This document shows, in pieces, positions 25,834-33,061 of a stretch of DNA of 33,061 nt. The notes under the pieces are model-generated. The model saw only the letters and a program-made list of their open reading frames with translations. It had not been told where the DNA came from and searched no databases. The translations under genes were made by a program, and so were the position numbers. The stretch is from Bacteroidota bacterium (GTDB taxonomy: Bacteria; Bacteroidota; Bacteroidia; Sphingobacteriales; Sphingobacteriaceae): assembly GCA_018266915.1 (NCBI GenBank), contig JAFDZM010000006.1, forward strand, positions 1 through 33,061, in the 5' to 3' direction. Numbering within the stretch: position 1 is the stretch's first letter; every line of letters starts with the position of its first letter.

Positions 25834-26604
25834 ATGGAAAATACCACCAGGGTATGGCGCCTGTTCTTCGCCGTCGGACTATTTGCTATTGCTATCCAGG
25901 AATTAGTTAACAAAGATTTTGTTTTGGTAATATTACCCGCAGGCTTTCCTGCGTGGTTGACAAACCGTTTGATATGGGACTGGGTATTCAGCCTGCCGCT
26001 GGCTATTGCCTGTATCTGTATTATACTTGAGATCAAAGCACGGCCTGTATCGCTTATTATTGGCGGGATTTTGTTGCTTTTAGTGATCTTATTCCAGGTT
26101 CCGGGTCAGCATACACCCATGATATTGGCTGCCTGGGTAAATCCGTTTAAAGAGCTAACCCTAAGCGGCGGTGCATTTTTAGCAGCAGGCTCCCTGGCAA
26201 GAGAAAATAAAGTTTCACCATTAGAGAATTTTTTAGAAAAGCTCATCCCGGCAGGTAAATATTTCTTTGCCATTACTATGGTGTTATTTGGATACATGCA
26301 CTTTCTCTATCGCGATTTTGTGGTGCCGCTGGTTCCAAACTGGATACCCTGGCATCTATTCTGGACCTACTTTGCTGGTGCAGCTTTAATGGCAGGAGGA
26401 TTAGGTATTATTATTAATGTTAAGCGCCATTTGGCAGCTAACTTATTGGGTACCGCTATCTTTATCTGGTTCGTTATCTTGCATATACCCCGCGCGGTAG
26501 CTGATCCGCATAGTTTGAATGGTAACGAGATCACCAGCGTTTTCGAAGCGCTTTCCTTTAGCGGGATAGCATTTTTGATTGGAAGAAAAAAGATTAAAGG
26601 TTAA
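25834..26604 (+). CDS. DoxX-like membrane protein with internal duplication
   Basis: The product has 256 residues and about eight hydrophobic helices, with no signal peptide. It appears to be two copies of a four-helix DoxX-like module. The first half, about residues 10-95, has FFAVGLFAIAIQELVNKDFV, PAGFPAW and LVILFQVP. The second, about 143-230, has FFAITMVLFGYMHFLYRDFV, VPNWIPW and FVILHIPRA in the same order and spacing. The role of such proteins is poorly defined; some relate to quinone or thiosulfate metabolism. It is divergent from the fluoride operon, but nothing ties it to fluoride. Confidence 0.8.
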   Translation: MENTTRVWRLFFAVGLFAIAIQELVNKDFVLVILPAGFPAWLTNRLIWDWVFSLPLAIACICIILEIKARPVSLIIGGILLLLVILFQVPGQHTPMILAAWVNPFKELTLSGGAFLAAGSLARENKVSPLENFLEKLIPAGKYFFAITMVLFGYMHFLYRDFVVPLVPNWIPWHLFWTYFAGAALMAGGLGIIINVKRHLAANLLGTAIFIWFVILHIPRAVADPHSLNGNEITSVFEALSFSGIAFLIGRKKIKG

Positions 26605-26621
26605 TTTTATGCGATTGTACC

Positions 26622-27015
26622 ATGAGATTAAATTGCTCCATCGCGATATTACTTTTGAGCTTGTTGTTGATCAGCAATATAAGCCAGCAGGATAATATTA
26701 TCGGAACATGGGAAGGGAACATCCATATGCCAGGTAAAAGATTCACCCTGTCATGATGAAACTGCCATATACCATGCAGTAAAGACAAAAGGAAATACAT
26801 ATCGTTTCCAGATGAACAAAATGGTAAACGGCAAAGAAGTGGAAATGGGTGAAACCATCTTCACCTTTGACAAAAGCAATGAAACTTTAGACGGGGTTAC
26901 AACCAGCCCAAAAGGCAAGGGCCTGTGGCATTTTGTTGTAAAAGGCAATACGATGCATGGCACGTTAACCGTTGAAAATATACTTTACAGGGTGATTGAT
27001 CTGCATAAAGACTAA
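26622..27015 (+). pseudogene. Frameshifted small lipocalin-like secreted protein
   Basis: The first frame starts at the ATG at 26622 and encodes 44 residues: a hydrophobic signal (IAILLLSLLLISNISQQ) and then NIIGTWEGNIHMPGKRFTLS, ending at TGA 26754. The reading continues without a gap in the next frame, HDETAIYHAVKTKGNTYRFQ from about 26752, and runs to the TAA at 27015. The two parts together make one protein of about 131 residues with a lipocalin-like pattern (G-T-W-E-G at the start, then paired beta strands). The 394-base span is one base too long, so a single-base insertion (or two-base loss) near 26735-26755 broke the frame. A sequencing error would look the same. Confidence 0.65.
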
Positions 27016-27034
27016 TCATTCTATATTTAATTCT

Positions 27035-27715
27035 ATGAAATATTTATTTATTCTTCTGCTCTTTCCATTGGCCGTAAAGGCACAAAGCATTACCAATCAA
27101 AACGTAAGCGACACCACTCCATTCATTCCTGAGCACAGGCAACCACGGCTGGATCTGTTTACAAAAGAGCCCATAGTGACAGGAAAGATCATCTTCCTGG
27201 GTAACAGCATCACTGAAATGGGTAACTGGAAAAAAGTAACCGGCGATACAACCGTAATCAACCGCGGCATTGGTGGAGATATAACTTTTGGTGTACTTAA
27301 AAGGCTAAAAGACATCACTGATCGTAAACCATCCAAACTATTTATCCTATTGGGGATTAATGATATTGGCAAAGATATCCCGGACGCAGTGATAGCTGAT
27401 AATTATCTGAAGATCGTCAAGGAAATTCATACCAAATGCCCGGAGACGAAAATTTATGTGCAAAGCATATTACCAGTAAACTCTACTCTTCCACATTTCC
27501 CGCAGCATTACGACAAGGAAGAACATGTGTTATCGGTAAATAAGCTATTGCAGGCCAATGCCAAAGTAGGTAATTACACTTTCGTGGATATTTTCCACTT
27601 GTTTCTTGATGCCAATCAAAGACTGGAAAGCCGCTACACTTATGAGGGTCTGCATCTAAAACCCGAAGCCTACGTAATTTGGGTAGATTATTTGAAGAAG
27701 CAAGGCTATTTGTAA
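27035..27715 (+). CDS. SGNH/GDSL-family hydrolase
   Basis: The ATG at 27035 gives a clean signal peptide (MKYLFILLLFPLAVKAQ); the frame is open further upstream but without a better start. The product has 226 residues. Block I is IIFLGNSITEMGNW with nucleophile Ser58 (Asn replaces the Asp of GDS). Block II is NRGIGGD and block III is LLGINDIGK. Block V reads Y-E-G-L-H-L near residue 207, so the usual catalytic Asp of D-x-x-H is Glu. It is probably a secreted esterase that removes acyl groups from glycans. Its stop is three bases from the stop of the convergent orphan SusD gene. Confidence 0.9.
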   Translation: MKYLFILLLFPLAVKAQSITNQNVSDTTPFIPEHRQPRLDLFTKEPIVTGKIIFLGNSITEMGNWKKVTGDTTVINRGIGGDITFGVLKRLKDITDRKPSKLFILLGINDIGKDIPDAVIADNYLKIVKEIHTKCPETKIYVQSILPVNSTLPHFPQHYDKEEHVLSVNKLLQANAKVGNYTFVDIFHLFLDANQRLESRYTYEGLHLKPEAYVIWVDYLKKQGYL

Positions 27716-27718
27716 AGA

Positions 27719-29575
27719 TCAGTATCCCGGATTTTGTTTCAATAAGCCTTTACTTGCTGTTATTGCGCTGTTAGGTATCGGGTATATCTCATTTCTACCC
27801 TGGGTAAACTTAGCGTATGATATTTCGCTACCAGTTCCCAGTACAGCTTGTTCGTGCTTTACATAGGCATTCAAAACATTAGCCATATAACCGTTTCCGG
27901 CAGGGCCACCATACAAGCCGTCCCAGCGCTGCAGATCGAAGAAACGATGCCCCTCCATACCTAATTCCAGCATGCGTTCAAAATAAACTGCTTTGCGGGC
28001 ATAGTTTTGTCCTTGAGCAACAAAACCGGTTGAAGCATTGCCTCCCGCGGCCCCATACAAACCTACTTTATAGTTTGCAGCCGGCGTGTTCGTATAACCG
28101 CCCATTGGGTTTGCCGGGTCCTGGTAAGTGTGCACCCATCCCGTCGCGTCAGCAGCCCTGCTTCTAATCCTGTTCACATAATCTTCTGCTTTTTGCAGGC
28201 TGCCCATTTCCACCTCAACTTCAGCGGCCCAAAGCAATACGTCTGCAAAACGTATGGCATTATAACTATTAGAAGTTGCCTGGTTATTTGCCCAGCCACC
28301 ATATGACTCGCTGGTTGTTGCCTGTGCAGCCTGGTAATACACAGTTTTAATATTTACATAAGGGCCGTCGTTGAGTACATCACCGGTGCCATTAGGGCCT
28401 CCGCTCCAATTTTGTCCGGGGAAGTTACCCCAATCCAGGTAAGGTATCCCACGGCGCCCAACCGACCAGTCTAAACGCGAGTCAAGCGGCAAAGTAGTGG
28501 GTGTAAACGCATCAGTTGATGCCAAACCCACATCATTGGCAATATCAGAGTCGTTATAAGTATCTAAGAGCGGCAAACCTGTAGTTTGGTCTGTTTTAAA
28601 AGCGTTAACAAAACTAAAAGATGGTTTAAAGAACAGACAGCAGGTTGCTGGGCCGCCATCAGGAAAATTGAGTACATCGGCTGCATTACCATTCTGCCCG
28701 TTAGTGCCATCATTCACACGAGCCTGGATGACAAAAACACCTTCTGGGCCATTTTTGGTAGATGGATTAAAATTATCGGCATAATGCTTCACCAGGTCGT
28801 ATTTAACGCCTTGCGAGTTTACCCCGCTGTTGATCAGATCGTTCAGAAGCGGCTGGGCCTGTGAGTATTTATGATCGAACATATAAGTTTTTGCCAAAAA
28901 TGCCTCGGCTGCATATTTATTAGGCCGCCCCAATTGCACTTGTGCAGTTGGCAATGCATTCATAGCGGCGGTAAAATCGTCTTCTATGTTACTCCAAATG
29001 GGGCCGGGGTTACTTACCGTATTATAACCGTTATTATATGGCACTTTTTCATCAATGTACGGCACATTATGCCATAGTTTAGCCAGTTCCAGCTCATAAA
29101 AGCCGCGCAAAAAACGGGCTTCAGCGGTTGTTTGCGCAATATCCGAAGCAGATAAAGATCCATCTTTTACCAAAGGGATTTCCGCCAATACCGCGTTGGA
29201 ATAACGAATGCTTTGCATCGTTATTTGCCATCTGTCAAGCAGCCAGTTATTTGAAGCATCTTCTGAATAATTATCTATTGTTTGATCGGTCCCCTGATCG
29301 GTGGTGTTGCCACCCCGGTAGGCATCCCCCCCGGTAACGCTCCCCAGGAACCAGTTATCGGTTCCACCGTGCCATACTGCATAAGGTTCATTGGCATACA
29401 CGCCGTCTAAAAAGTCATAAGCCTGCAATAGCAGGTTATTTACACCGGTTTTATTATGCGGCGTAGCGCTAATGAGCGAATCAACATTTGACTTAGGAAG
29501 CTTTTCAGCTTTCTTACAGGTAAACAGCGAAATTGCTATCACCGGTAAAATGATAAGGAGTATAGCTTTTTTCAT
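27719..29575 (-). CDS. Orphan SusD/RagB family lipoprotein
   Basis: The product has 618 residues with a lipoprotein signal ending L-F-T-C (Cys20). It is a close paralogue of the SusD at 3889-5760, sharing NTTDQ, EIPLVKDGS, AEARFLRG, SNPGPIW, DFTAAM, AAEAFLAK, GGYTNTPAANYK and GMEGHRFFDLQR in the same order, and also the Cys-Cys pair (TCCLF). Unlike nearly all SusD genes it has no SusC gene beside it: upstream is a divergent DUF4342 gene and downstream an SGNH hydrolase on the other strand. It is full length and shows no frame damage, so it is probably functional. A -7-like TATATTTG lies at 29626-29633. Confidence 0.94.
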   Translation of the reverse strand: MKKAILLIILPVIAISLFTCKKAEKLPKSNVDSLISATPHNKTGVNNLLLQAYDFLDGVYANEPYAVWHGGTDNWFLGSVTGGDAYRGGNTTDQGTDQTIDNYSEDASNNWLLDRWQITMQSIRYSNAVLAEIPLVKDGSLSASDIAQTTAEARFLRGFYELELAKLWHNVPYIDEKVPYNNGYNTVSNPGPIWSNIEDDFTAAMNALPTAQVQLGRPNKYAAEAFLAKTYMFDHKYSQAQPLLNDLINSGVNSQGVKYDLVKHYADNFNPSTKNGPEGVFVIQARVNDGTNGQNGNAADVLNFPDGGPATCCLFFKPSFSFVNAFKTDQTTGLPLLDTYNDSDIANDVGLASTDAFTPTTLPLDSRLDWSVGRRGIPYLDWGNFPGQNWSGGPNGTGDVLNDGPYVNIKTVYYQAAQATTSESYGGWANNQATSNSYNAIRFADVLLWAAEVEVEMGSLQKAEDYVNRIRSRAADATGWVHTYQDPANPMGGYTNTPAANYKVGLYGAAGGNASTGFVAQGQNYARKAVYFERMLELGMEGHRFFDLQRWDGLYGGPAGNGYMANVLNAYVKHEQAVLGTGSEISYAKFTQGRNEIYPIPNSAITASKGLLKQNPGY

Positions 29576-29625
29576 AGCTCAATAATTTATTAGCTATTTA
29601 TTTGAAATTCAGGTTAGTGGCTTAT

Positions 29626-29633
29626 CAAATATA
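29626..29633 (-). promoter_or_regulatory. Candidate -7 element for the orphan SusD gene
   Basis: Read on the minus strand this is TATATTTG, an exact match to TAnnTTTG, 51 bases upstream of the start codon. No -33 TTTG is found at the normal spacing. Confidence 0.35.
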
Positions 29634-29753
29634 ATAATTAAGCATATTAAAAACTAATATTTTAATAGATTAGTTCATCCGAAATAATACCTGGATTTAA
29701 CATCAATTAGTAACAAAGCAGATTCATCATAGTCTCAATCATAAAAACGCATC

Positions 29754-30020
29754 ATGACAAAAGAATCATTCTCCATACACGGCGAAAACCTTTTAAAAAA
29801 GGTTAAAGAGCTGATAGAAGAAGGTAATGTAAGAAAGATTACCATTACCGATAAATCGGGCAAGGAACTGGCCAGTTTCCCTTTAACTGTTGGGGTCGTC
29901 GGGGCATTAATTATGCCTATGCTGGCCGCAATTGGCGCTATTGCGGCACTGGTAACGGAATGTACCATTACAGTTGAGCGCGAAGAAACGGCTGAGCCTG
30001 TAAAGGAAGAAAAAGAATAA
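29754..30020 (+). CDS. DUF4342 protein
   Basis: The product has 88 residues and matches DUF4342: an amphipathic N-terminal helix (SIHGENLLKKVKELIEEGNV), a strand (RKITITDKSGKELASFPL), one Gly/Ala-rich membrane segment (VGVVGALIMPMLAAIGAIAALV), and an acidic Glu-rich tail. It is probably a small membrane-associated protein of unknown role. It is divergent from the orphan SusD gene and converges on the AhpD-like gene, with an inverted repeat between them. Confidence 0.88.
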   Translation: MTKESFSIHGENLLKKVKELIEEGNVRKITITDKSGKELASFPLTVGVVGALIMPMLAAIGAIAALVTECTITVEREETAEPVKEEKE

Positions 30021-30045
30021 TTACTTTGCGAACTCTGTGATAAAA

Positions 30046-30091
30046 CCTCAGTGATCCCAGTGGTAAAATTTAACCACAAAGGTCACCGAGG
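30046..30091. repeat. Imperfect 19-bp inverted repeat (REP-like) between convergent genes
   Basis: Arms CCTCAGTGATCCCAGTGGT (30046-30064) and ACCACAAAGGTCACCGAGG (30073-30091) form a hairpin with an 8-base A/T loop; 14 of 19 positions are Watson-Crick paired. Flanking CTCTG (30033-30037) and CAGAG (30108-30112) could extend it. The ACCACAAAGG/CACAAAGG wording is typical of dispersed intergenic repeats in many genomes. It lies between the DUF4342 and AhpD-like stops. Confidence 0.65.
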
Positions 30092-30159
30092 CTTCCACAA
30101 AGGAGCGCAGAGACTTTGCCTATTTATATTCCGATATCTGATCTCAGACTTCTGGTCTC

Positions 30160-30588
30160 TTACAAAGAAGGCTGCATCCCCATACCGATCCCTATCCTAT
30201 TCCAGGCGTTAATGCCCACAGCAGCCATGATCACCTTTGAAATGGTATGCCTGTCAAGTACTTTTTCTGCTTCTTCAAGAATTTTTTCGTTCATTCCTTG
30301 CTGGATATTGGTGACATTTTCGGTAATTGCCAGTATAGCTCTTTCTTCGGGTGAAAAGAATGGCGTTTCCCTCCAGGCATTCAATGCGTAAATGCGTTGT
30401 TCGGTTTCGCCTAAGTCGCGGGCATCTTTAGTGTGCATATTGATACAATAAGCGCAACCGTTGATCTGTGATGCGCGGATCTTGATCAGCAGATAATGTT
30501 TTTCATCCAAACCACTGTTATGTAAAACGCTTTCTAAAGCCTCCATAGCTTGATATGTTGTTGGCTCGATGCTGAATTTTTTGCTCAT
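30160..30588 (-). CDS. Carboxymuconolactone decarboxylase/AhpD-like protein
   Basis: The ATG at 30588 (MSKKFSIEPTTYQAMEALES) fits the family start better than an in-frame ATG nine codons upstream. The product has 142 residues, all-helical. The CxxC motif and downstream His are present: QINGCAYCINMH, with Cys45, Cys48 and His52, as in alkylhydroperoxidase D-like proteins. It is expected to act as a peroxidase or thiol oxidoreductase; the physiological substrate is unknown. The Crp/Fnr gene lies just upstream in the same direction, with half of an inverted repeat in the gap. Confidence 0.92.
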   Translation of the reverse strand: MSKKFSIEPTTYQAMEALESVLHNSGLDEKHYLLIKIRASQINGCAYCINMHTKDARDLGETEQRIYALNAWRETPFFSPEERAILAITENVTNIQQGMNEKILEEAEKVLDRHTISKVIMAAVGINAWNRIGIGMGMQPSL

Positions 30589-30669
30589 GATGTTTTCGTT
30601 TTGATTATGACACAAAGTTCCCCCGGCGGCAACACAAAAAAGTTAATCGTGATTAATTAATCAGAATCA

Positions 30670-30763
30670 AGAGTCAAGAAGCAAGAATCAAGACATGAAG
30701 CTGACAATAGCGCGAGAAATGCTTTACTCTTTTCTTGGCTCTTGATTCTTGCTTCTTGACTCT
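30670..30763. repeat. Perfect 24-bp inverted repeat overlapping the end of the Crp/Fnr gene
   Basis: Arms 30670-30693 and 30740-30763 are exact reverse complements, with a 46-base loop. Each arm is a tandem of about 7-base units ending CAAGA (GTCAAGA, AGCAAGA, ATCAAGA). The right arm lies inside the coding sequence of the Crp/Fnr gene (stop at 30724) and encodes part of its C-terminal tail. It looks like a REP-type element that was inserted into, or grew into, the gene end. Confidence 0.85.
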
Positions 30764-31329
30764 CTCTTTCCCCTTATCTTACTTAAAAACTGCGGTGTAA
30801 AACCTAAATAAGATGCCAGCATATATTGAGGGATACGCTGAACAAACTCAGGGAACAACGAAACAAAGTGACGATAACGTTCTTCATCGGTTTGATCACG
30901 TTGGTATTCAAAACGGCGCATGGAAGCGGTATGGACTTTTTGGAAGATGATCCTGAAATAGCGCTCCAATTTAGGCACTTTCAATAGCAACTCCTCCATC
31001 GTTTTTTTGCTTAGGCTGATAAGTTCTGAATCTTCAATTGCCTGAACGTAGTATATGGAAGGGTGGCTGGTTTCGAAACTGGCATAATCGGTTATCCACC
31101 AATTTTCTAATCCAAATTGGGTGATCTGCTCCTGCCCGTTGCGGTTAATAAAATACAGGCGCATACAGCCTTTGCTCACAAAATAGTTTGCCCTGCATAT
31201 ATCGTCAGCCTTTAAGATGAACTTCTTTTTCTTTACTTCGACCAGGCCAATACTGTCACAAATAAGCGCTGCTTCATGCTCATCAAGCTTGACGAATTTG
31301 TTGATATGGGTGATCAGGTTGTCTTTCAT
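30724..31329 (-). CDS. Crp/Fnr-family transcriptional regulator with repeat-derived C-terminus
   Basis: The product has 201 residues. The N-terminal cyclic-nucleotide-binding-like beta-roll is visible in FILKADDICRANYFVSKGCMRLYF and EQITQFGLENWWITDY. A C-terminal helix-turn-helix follows (RIPQYMLASYLGFTPQFLSKIRGKR). The cAMP phosphate-binding signature is absent, as in many Bacteroidota members, so the signal is unknown. The family normally ends soon after the LSKIR segment. Here about a dozen more residues (ESRSKNQEPRKE) are encoded by the right arm of an inverted repeat and the bases after it. It is divergent from the M28 peptidase gene and lies upstream of the AhpD-like gene. Confidence 0.92.
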   Translation of the reverse strand: MKDNLITHINKFVKLDEHEAALICDSIGLVEVKKKKFILKADDICRANYFVSKGCMRLYFINRNGQEQITQFGLENWWITDYASFETSHPSIYYVQAIEDSELISLSKKTMEELLLKVPKLERYFRIIFQKVHTASMRRFEYQRDQTDEERYRHFVSLFPEFVQRIPQYMLASYLGFTPQFLSKIRGKRESRSKNQEPRKE

Positions 31330-31345
31330 TTTCGGCAGTATGTTT

Positions 31346-31353
31346 CAAATATA
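31346..31353 (-). promoter_or_regulatory. Candidate -7 element for the Crp/Fnr gene
   Basis: On the minus strand this reads TATATTTG, an exact TAnnTTTG match 17 bases before the start codon. The nearest upstream TTTG is 25 bases away, longer than usual, so this is tentative. Confidence 0.3.
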
Positions 31354-31428
31354 AAGCTATTGAGCAAGCCCACTGTAACAAAAATAATACGACCCATAAA
31401 TCGCAACAGATATTTTATAATTTGGCAC

Positions 31429-32994
31429 ATGAGCATTTTTACAAGACACCTTACCATAGGCTGTTTCATAGCTGCTACTTTTTGCAGCACCAGCCTGTTT
31501 GCACAAACTTCATCATCGGTGGTCGACCAGATAGTGAAGGAAGAAAATGACAATTCACAATTACAGCAACTGGCGCATGAGCTGTTTGATGGTATCGGTC
31601 CGCGTTTGGTGGGCACGCCTCAAATGATGAAAGCTCACGACTGGGCTGTGGCCAAGTATACCGGATGGGGCATACCGGCACATAACGAAAAATGGGGCGA
31701 ATGGCGCGGCTGGGAACGCGGCATATCCCACATCGACATGGTTTACCCGCGTGTAAAAAGCCTGGAAGGTACCCAATTAGCATGGAGCCCGGGCATGGGC
31801 AAAAAAACGGCAACAGCAGAATTAATTATCATTCCCGATCTGGCTGATTCTAATGCATTTAAAGCCTGGCTGCCAAATGTAAAAGGCAAATTTGTGATGA
31901 TCAGCATGAACCAGCCTACCGGTCGCCCGGATTATAACTGGCAGGAGTTTGCCACCAAAGAGTCATTTGAGAAAATGAAAAAGGACCGTGAAGCACAGGT
32001 TGCTGCCTGGCGCGAACGTCTGAAAAAAACGGGCTATACCAACAAAACCCTGCCTGTAGCTTTAGAAAATGCAGGTGCAGTAGGTATTGTAACTTGCAAT
32101 TGGTCGAACGGGTTTGGGGTGGATAAAATATTTGGTGCTTATACCAAGAAAGTACCAACAATCGATATTGCGTTGGAAGATTACGGTATGCTGTATAGAT
32201 TGACTGAATCAGGCGATAAGCCCAAGATCAGCGTTCATACGGAATCAAAAGAACTGGGTGTAGTACCGACATTTAATACCATTGCCGAAATAAAGGGTAC
32301 TGAAAAACCCAATGAGTACGTGATCCTCTCTGCCCACTTTGATAGCTGGGACGGAGGTACGGGCGCAACTGATAACGGTACAGGTACTTTAACTATGATG
32401 GAAGCGATGCGCATCCTGAAAAAGGTTTATCCTAATCCAAAACGGACCATCATCGTCGGTCACTGGGGCAGTGAGGAAGAGGGGCTGAACGGTTCAAGGG
32501 CATTTGTAGAAGATCATCCGGAAATTGTAAAAAGCATACAAGCTGTATTTAACCAGGATAATGGTACTGGCCGTGTAGTTGACCTGTCGGGACAAGGTTT
32601 CTTAAACTCTTATGAGTATTTAACCCGCTGGCTATCAAAAGTACCGGCTGATATTAAAGATCAAATCAAAACCAATTTCCCTGGCGCTCCTGGCCGAGGT
32701 GGATCCGACTTTGCTTCATTTGTAGCAGCAGGTGTGCCTGCGTTCTCGCTGAGTTCAACAAGCTGGTCATACGGGGTTTATACCTGGCATACCAATCGCG
32801 ATACGTATGATAAGATCGTATTTGACGACCTGCGTAACAATGCCATTTTAGCAGCTATTATGGCTTACGAAGCAAGCGAGGACCCAACTACTACATCACG
32901 TGAGAAAAGCGTATTACCACCGAATGCTAAAACAGGCGAGCCTACCAAATGGCCCGATCCGGTGAAACCGATAAGAAAAGGGGGATTAGATTAG
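31429..32994 (+). CDS. Secreted M28-family zinc peptidase with PA domain
   Basis: The ATG at 31429 gives a proper signal peptide (MSIFTRHLTIGCFIAATF, cleavage after SLFAQ). The frame is open further upstream, but that part overlaps the divergent Crp/Fnr gene. The product has 521 residues. A protease-associated insert at about 130-270 (NAGAVGIVTCNWSNG) precedes the co-catalytic zinc domain, where all expected ligands are visible: His303-x-Asp305, Asp315, the Glu349/Glu350 pair in GSEEEGLNGS, Asp377 in FNQDNGTG and His454 in WHTNRDTYD. It should be an aminopeptidase or carboxypeptidase in the periplasm or outside the cell. No terminator is seen before the window ends. Confidence 0.94.
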   Translation: MSIFTRHLTIGCFIAATFCSTSLFAQTSSSVVDQIVKEENDNSQLQQLAHELFDGIGPRLVGTPQMMKAHDWAVAKYTGWGIPAHNEKWGEWRGWERGISHIDMVYPRVKSLEGTQLAWSPGMGKKTATAELIIIPDLADSNAFKAWLPNVKGKFVMISMNQPTGRPDYNWQEFATKESFEKMKKDREAQVAAWRERLKKTGYTNKTLPVALENAGAVGIVTCNWSNGFGVDKIFGAYTKKVPTIDIALEDYGMLYRLTESGDKPKISVHTESKELGVVPTFNTIAEIKGTEKPNEYVILSAHFDSWDGGTGATDNGTGTLTMMEAMRILKKVYPNPKRTIIVGHWGSEEEGLNGSRAFVEDHPEIVKSIQAVFNQDNGTGRVVDLSGQGFLNSYEYLTRWLSKVPADIKDQIKTNFPGAPGRGGSDFASFVAAGVPAFSLSSTSWSYGVYTWHTNRDTYDKIVFDDLRNNAILAAIMAYEASEDPTTTSREKSVLPPNAKTGEPTKWPDPVKPIRKGGLD

Positions 32995-33061
32995 TAACTA
33001 TCAAACCGTCATTGCTGTAAAGGTCAGATAATTCGAGGACAAGAATAGCTTTACAAAAAGA

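Noticed and set aside
31416..31424. TATAATTTG as a promoter element of the M28 gene
   Set aside because: It is one base short of the TAnnTTTG spacing and lies only four bases before the ATG.
31276..31428. N-terminal extension of the M28 peptidase into the Crp/Fnr gene
   Set aside because: It overlaps the divergent gene by 54 bases and places the signal peptide internally; the ATG at 31429 is the natural start.
1..33061. Mobile elements, CRISPR arrays, tRNA/rRNA genes, toxin-antitoxin or phage-defence genes
   Set aside because: I found no transposase, integrase, regularly spaced repeat-spacer pattern, RNA gene or recognisable defence gene. The inverted repeats seen are intergenic REP-like elements without an encoded enzyme here.

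Overview
The window comes from a member of the Bacteroidota, most likely the Sphingobacteriaceae (Mucilaginibacter- or Pedobacter-like). The evidence is a SusC/SusD pair and a second SusD lipoprotein, an FG-GAP/ASPIC lipoprotein, lipoprotein signals ending in S-C, Bacteroidota-type -33/-7 promoters (TTTG / TAnnTTTG), starts without clear Shine-Dalgarno sequences, and an AT-leaning composition. I see no rRNA, tRNA, CRISPR array, transposase or phage gene. Genus is inference only.

Region 1 (1-12284, all minus strand) is a glycan-uptake locus. In transcription order it holds a GH3 beta-glucosidase with its own terminator, an 866-base gap, susC, susD, a strong terminator, a large FG-GAP/ASPIC lipoprotein, and the first 48 codons of another lipoprotein that resembles the N-terminus of vanadium-type haloperoxidases. 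The gap holds an unlisted 32-codon ORF that looks like a micro-lipoprotein. Divergent from GH3 is a Nudix/winged-helix regulator (12498-13259) with a degenerate Nudix box. A 17-bp dyad (GTGT-N7-ACAC, 14 of 17 bases identical) lies both in the regulator/GH3 intergenic region and upstream of susC, so the regulator may control both units.

Region 2 (13353-19636) is mixed housekeeping and accessory genes: a VOC protein divergent from a GlxA-type AraC regulator, a YciI-like protein, an M1-family peptidase, a lipocalin-like lipoprotein, a PA2169-type four-helix protein, a Blc-type lipocalin and a small unknown protein.

Region 3 (20085-23726) is a second carbohydrate block. A DUF1080 (3-keto-disaccharide hydrolase family) gene and a Gfo/Idh/MocA oxidoreductase form an operon, which suggests glycoside cleavage through 3-keto intermediates. 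They converge on a secreted GH13 enzyme. An 86-base inverted repeat fills the gap between the last two.

Region 4 (23853-25779) is a complete fluoride-resistance operon on the minus strand: a -33/-7 promoter, a crcB-type fluoride riboswitch starting at about +1, an alternative hairpin overlapping both the aptamer and the start-codon region, a CLC-F-type fluoride/proton antiporter, and a CrcB/Fluc channel.

Region 5 (25834-32994) holds an internally duplicated DoxX-like membrane protein, a frameshifted lipocalin-like gene, an SGNH hydrolase with a Glu in place of the usual catalytic Asp, an orphan SusD with no SusC beside it, a DUF4342 protein, an AhpD-like protein, a Crp/Fnr regulator whose C-terminus is encoded by one arm of a 24-bp inverted repeat, and a secreted M28 peptidase.
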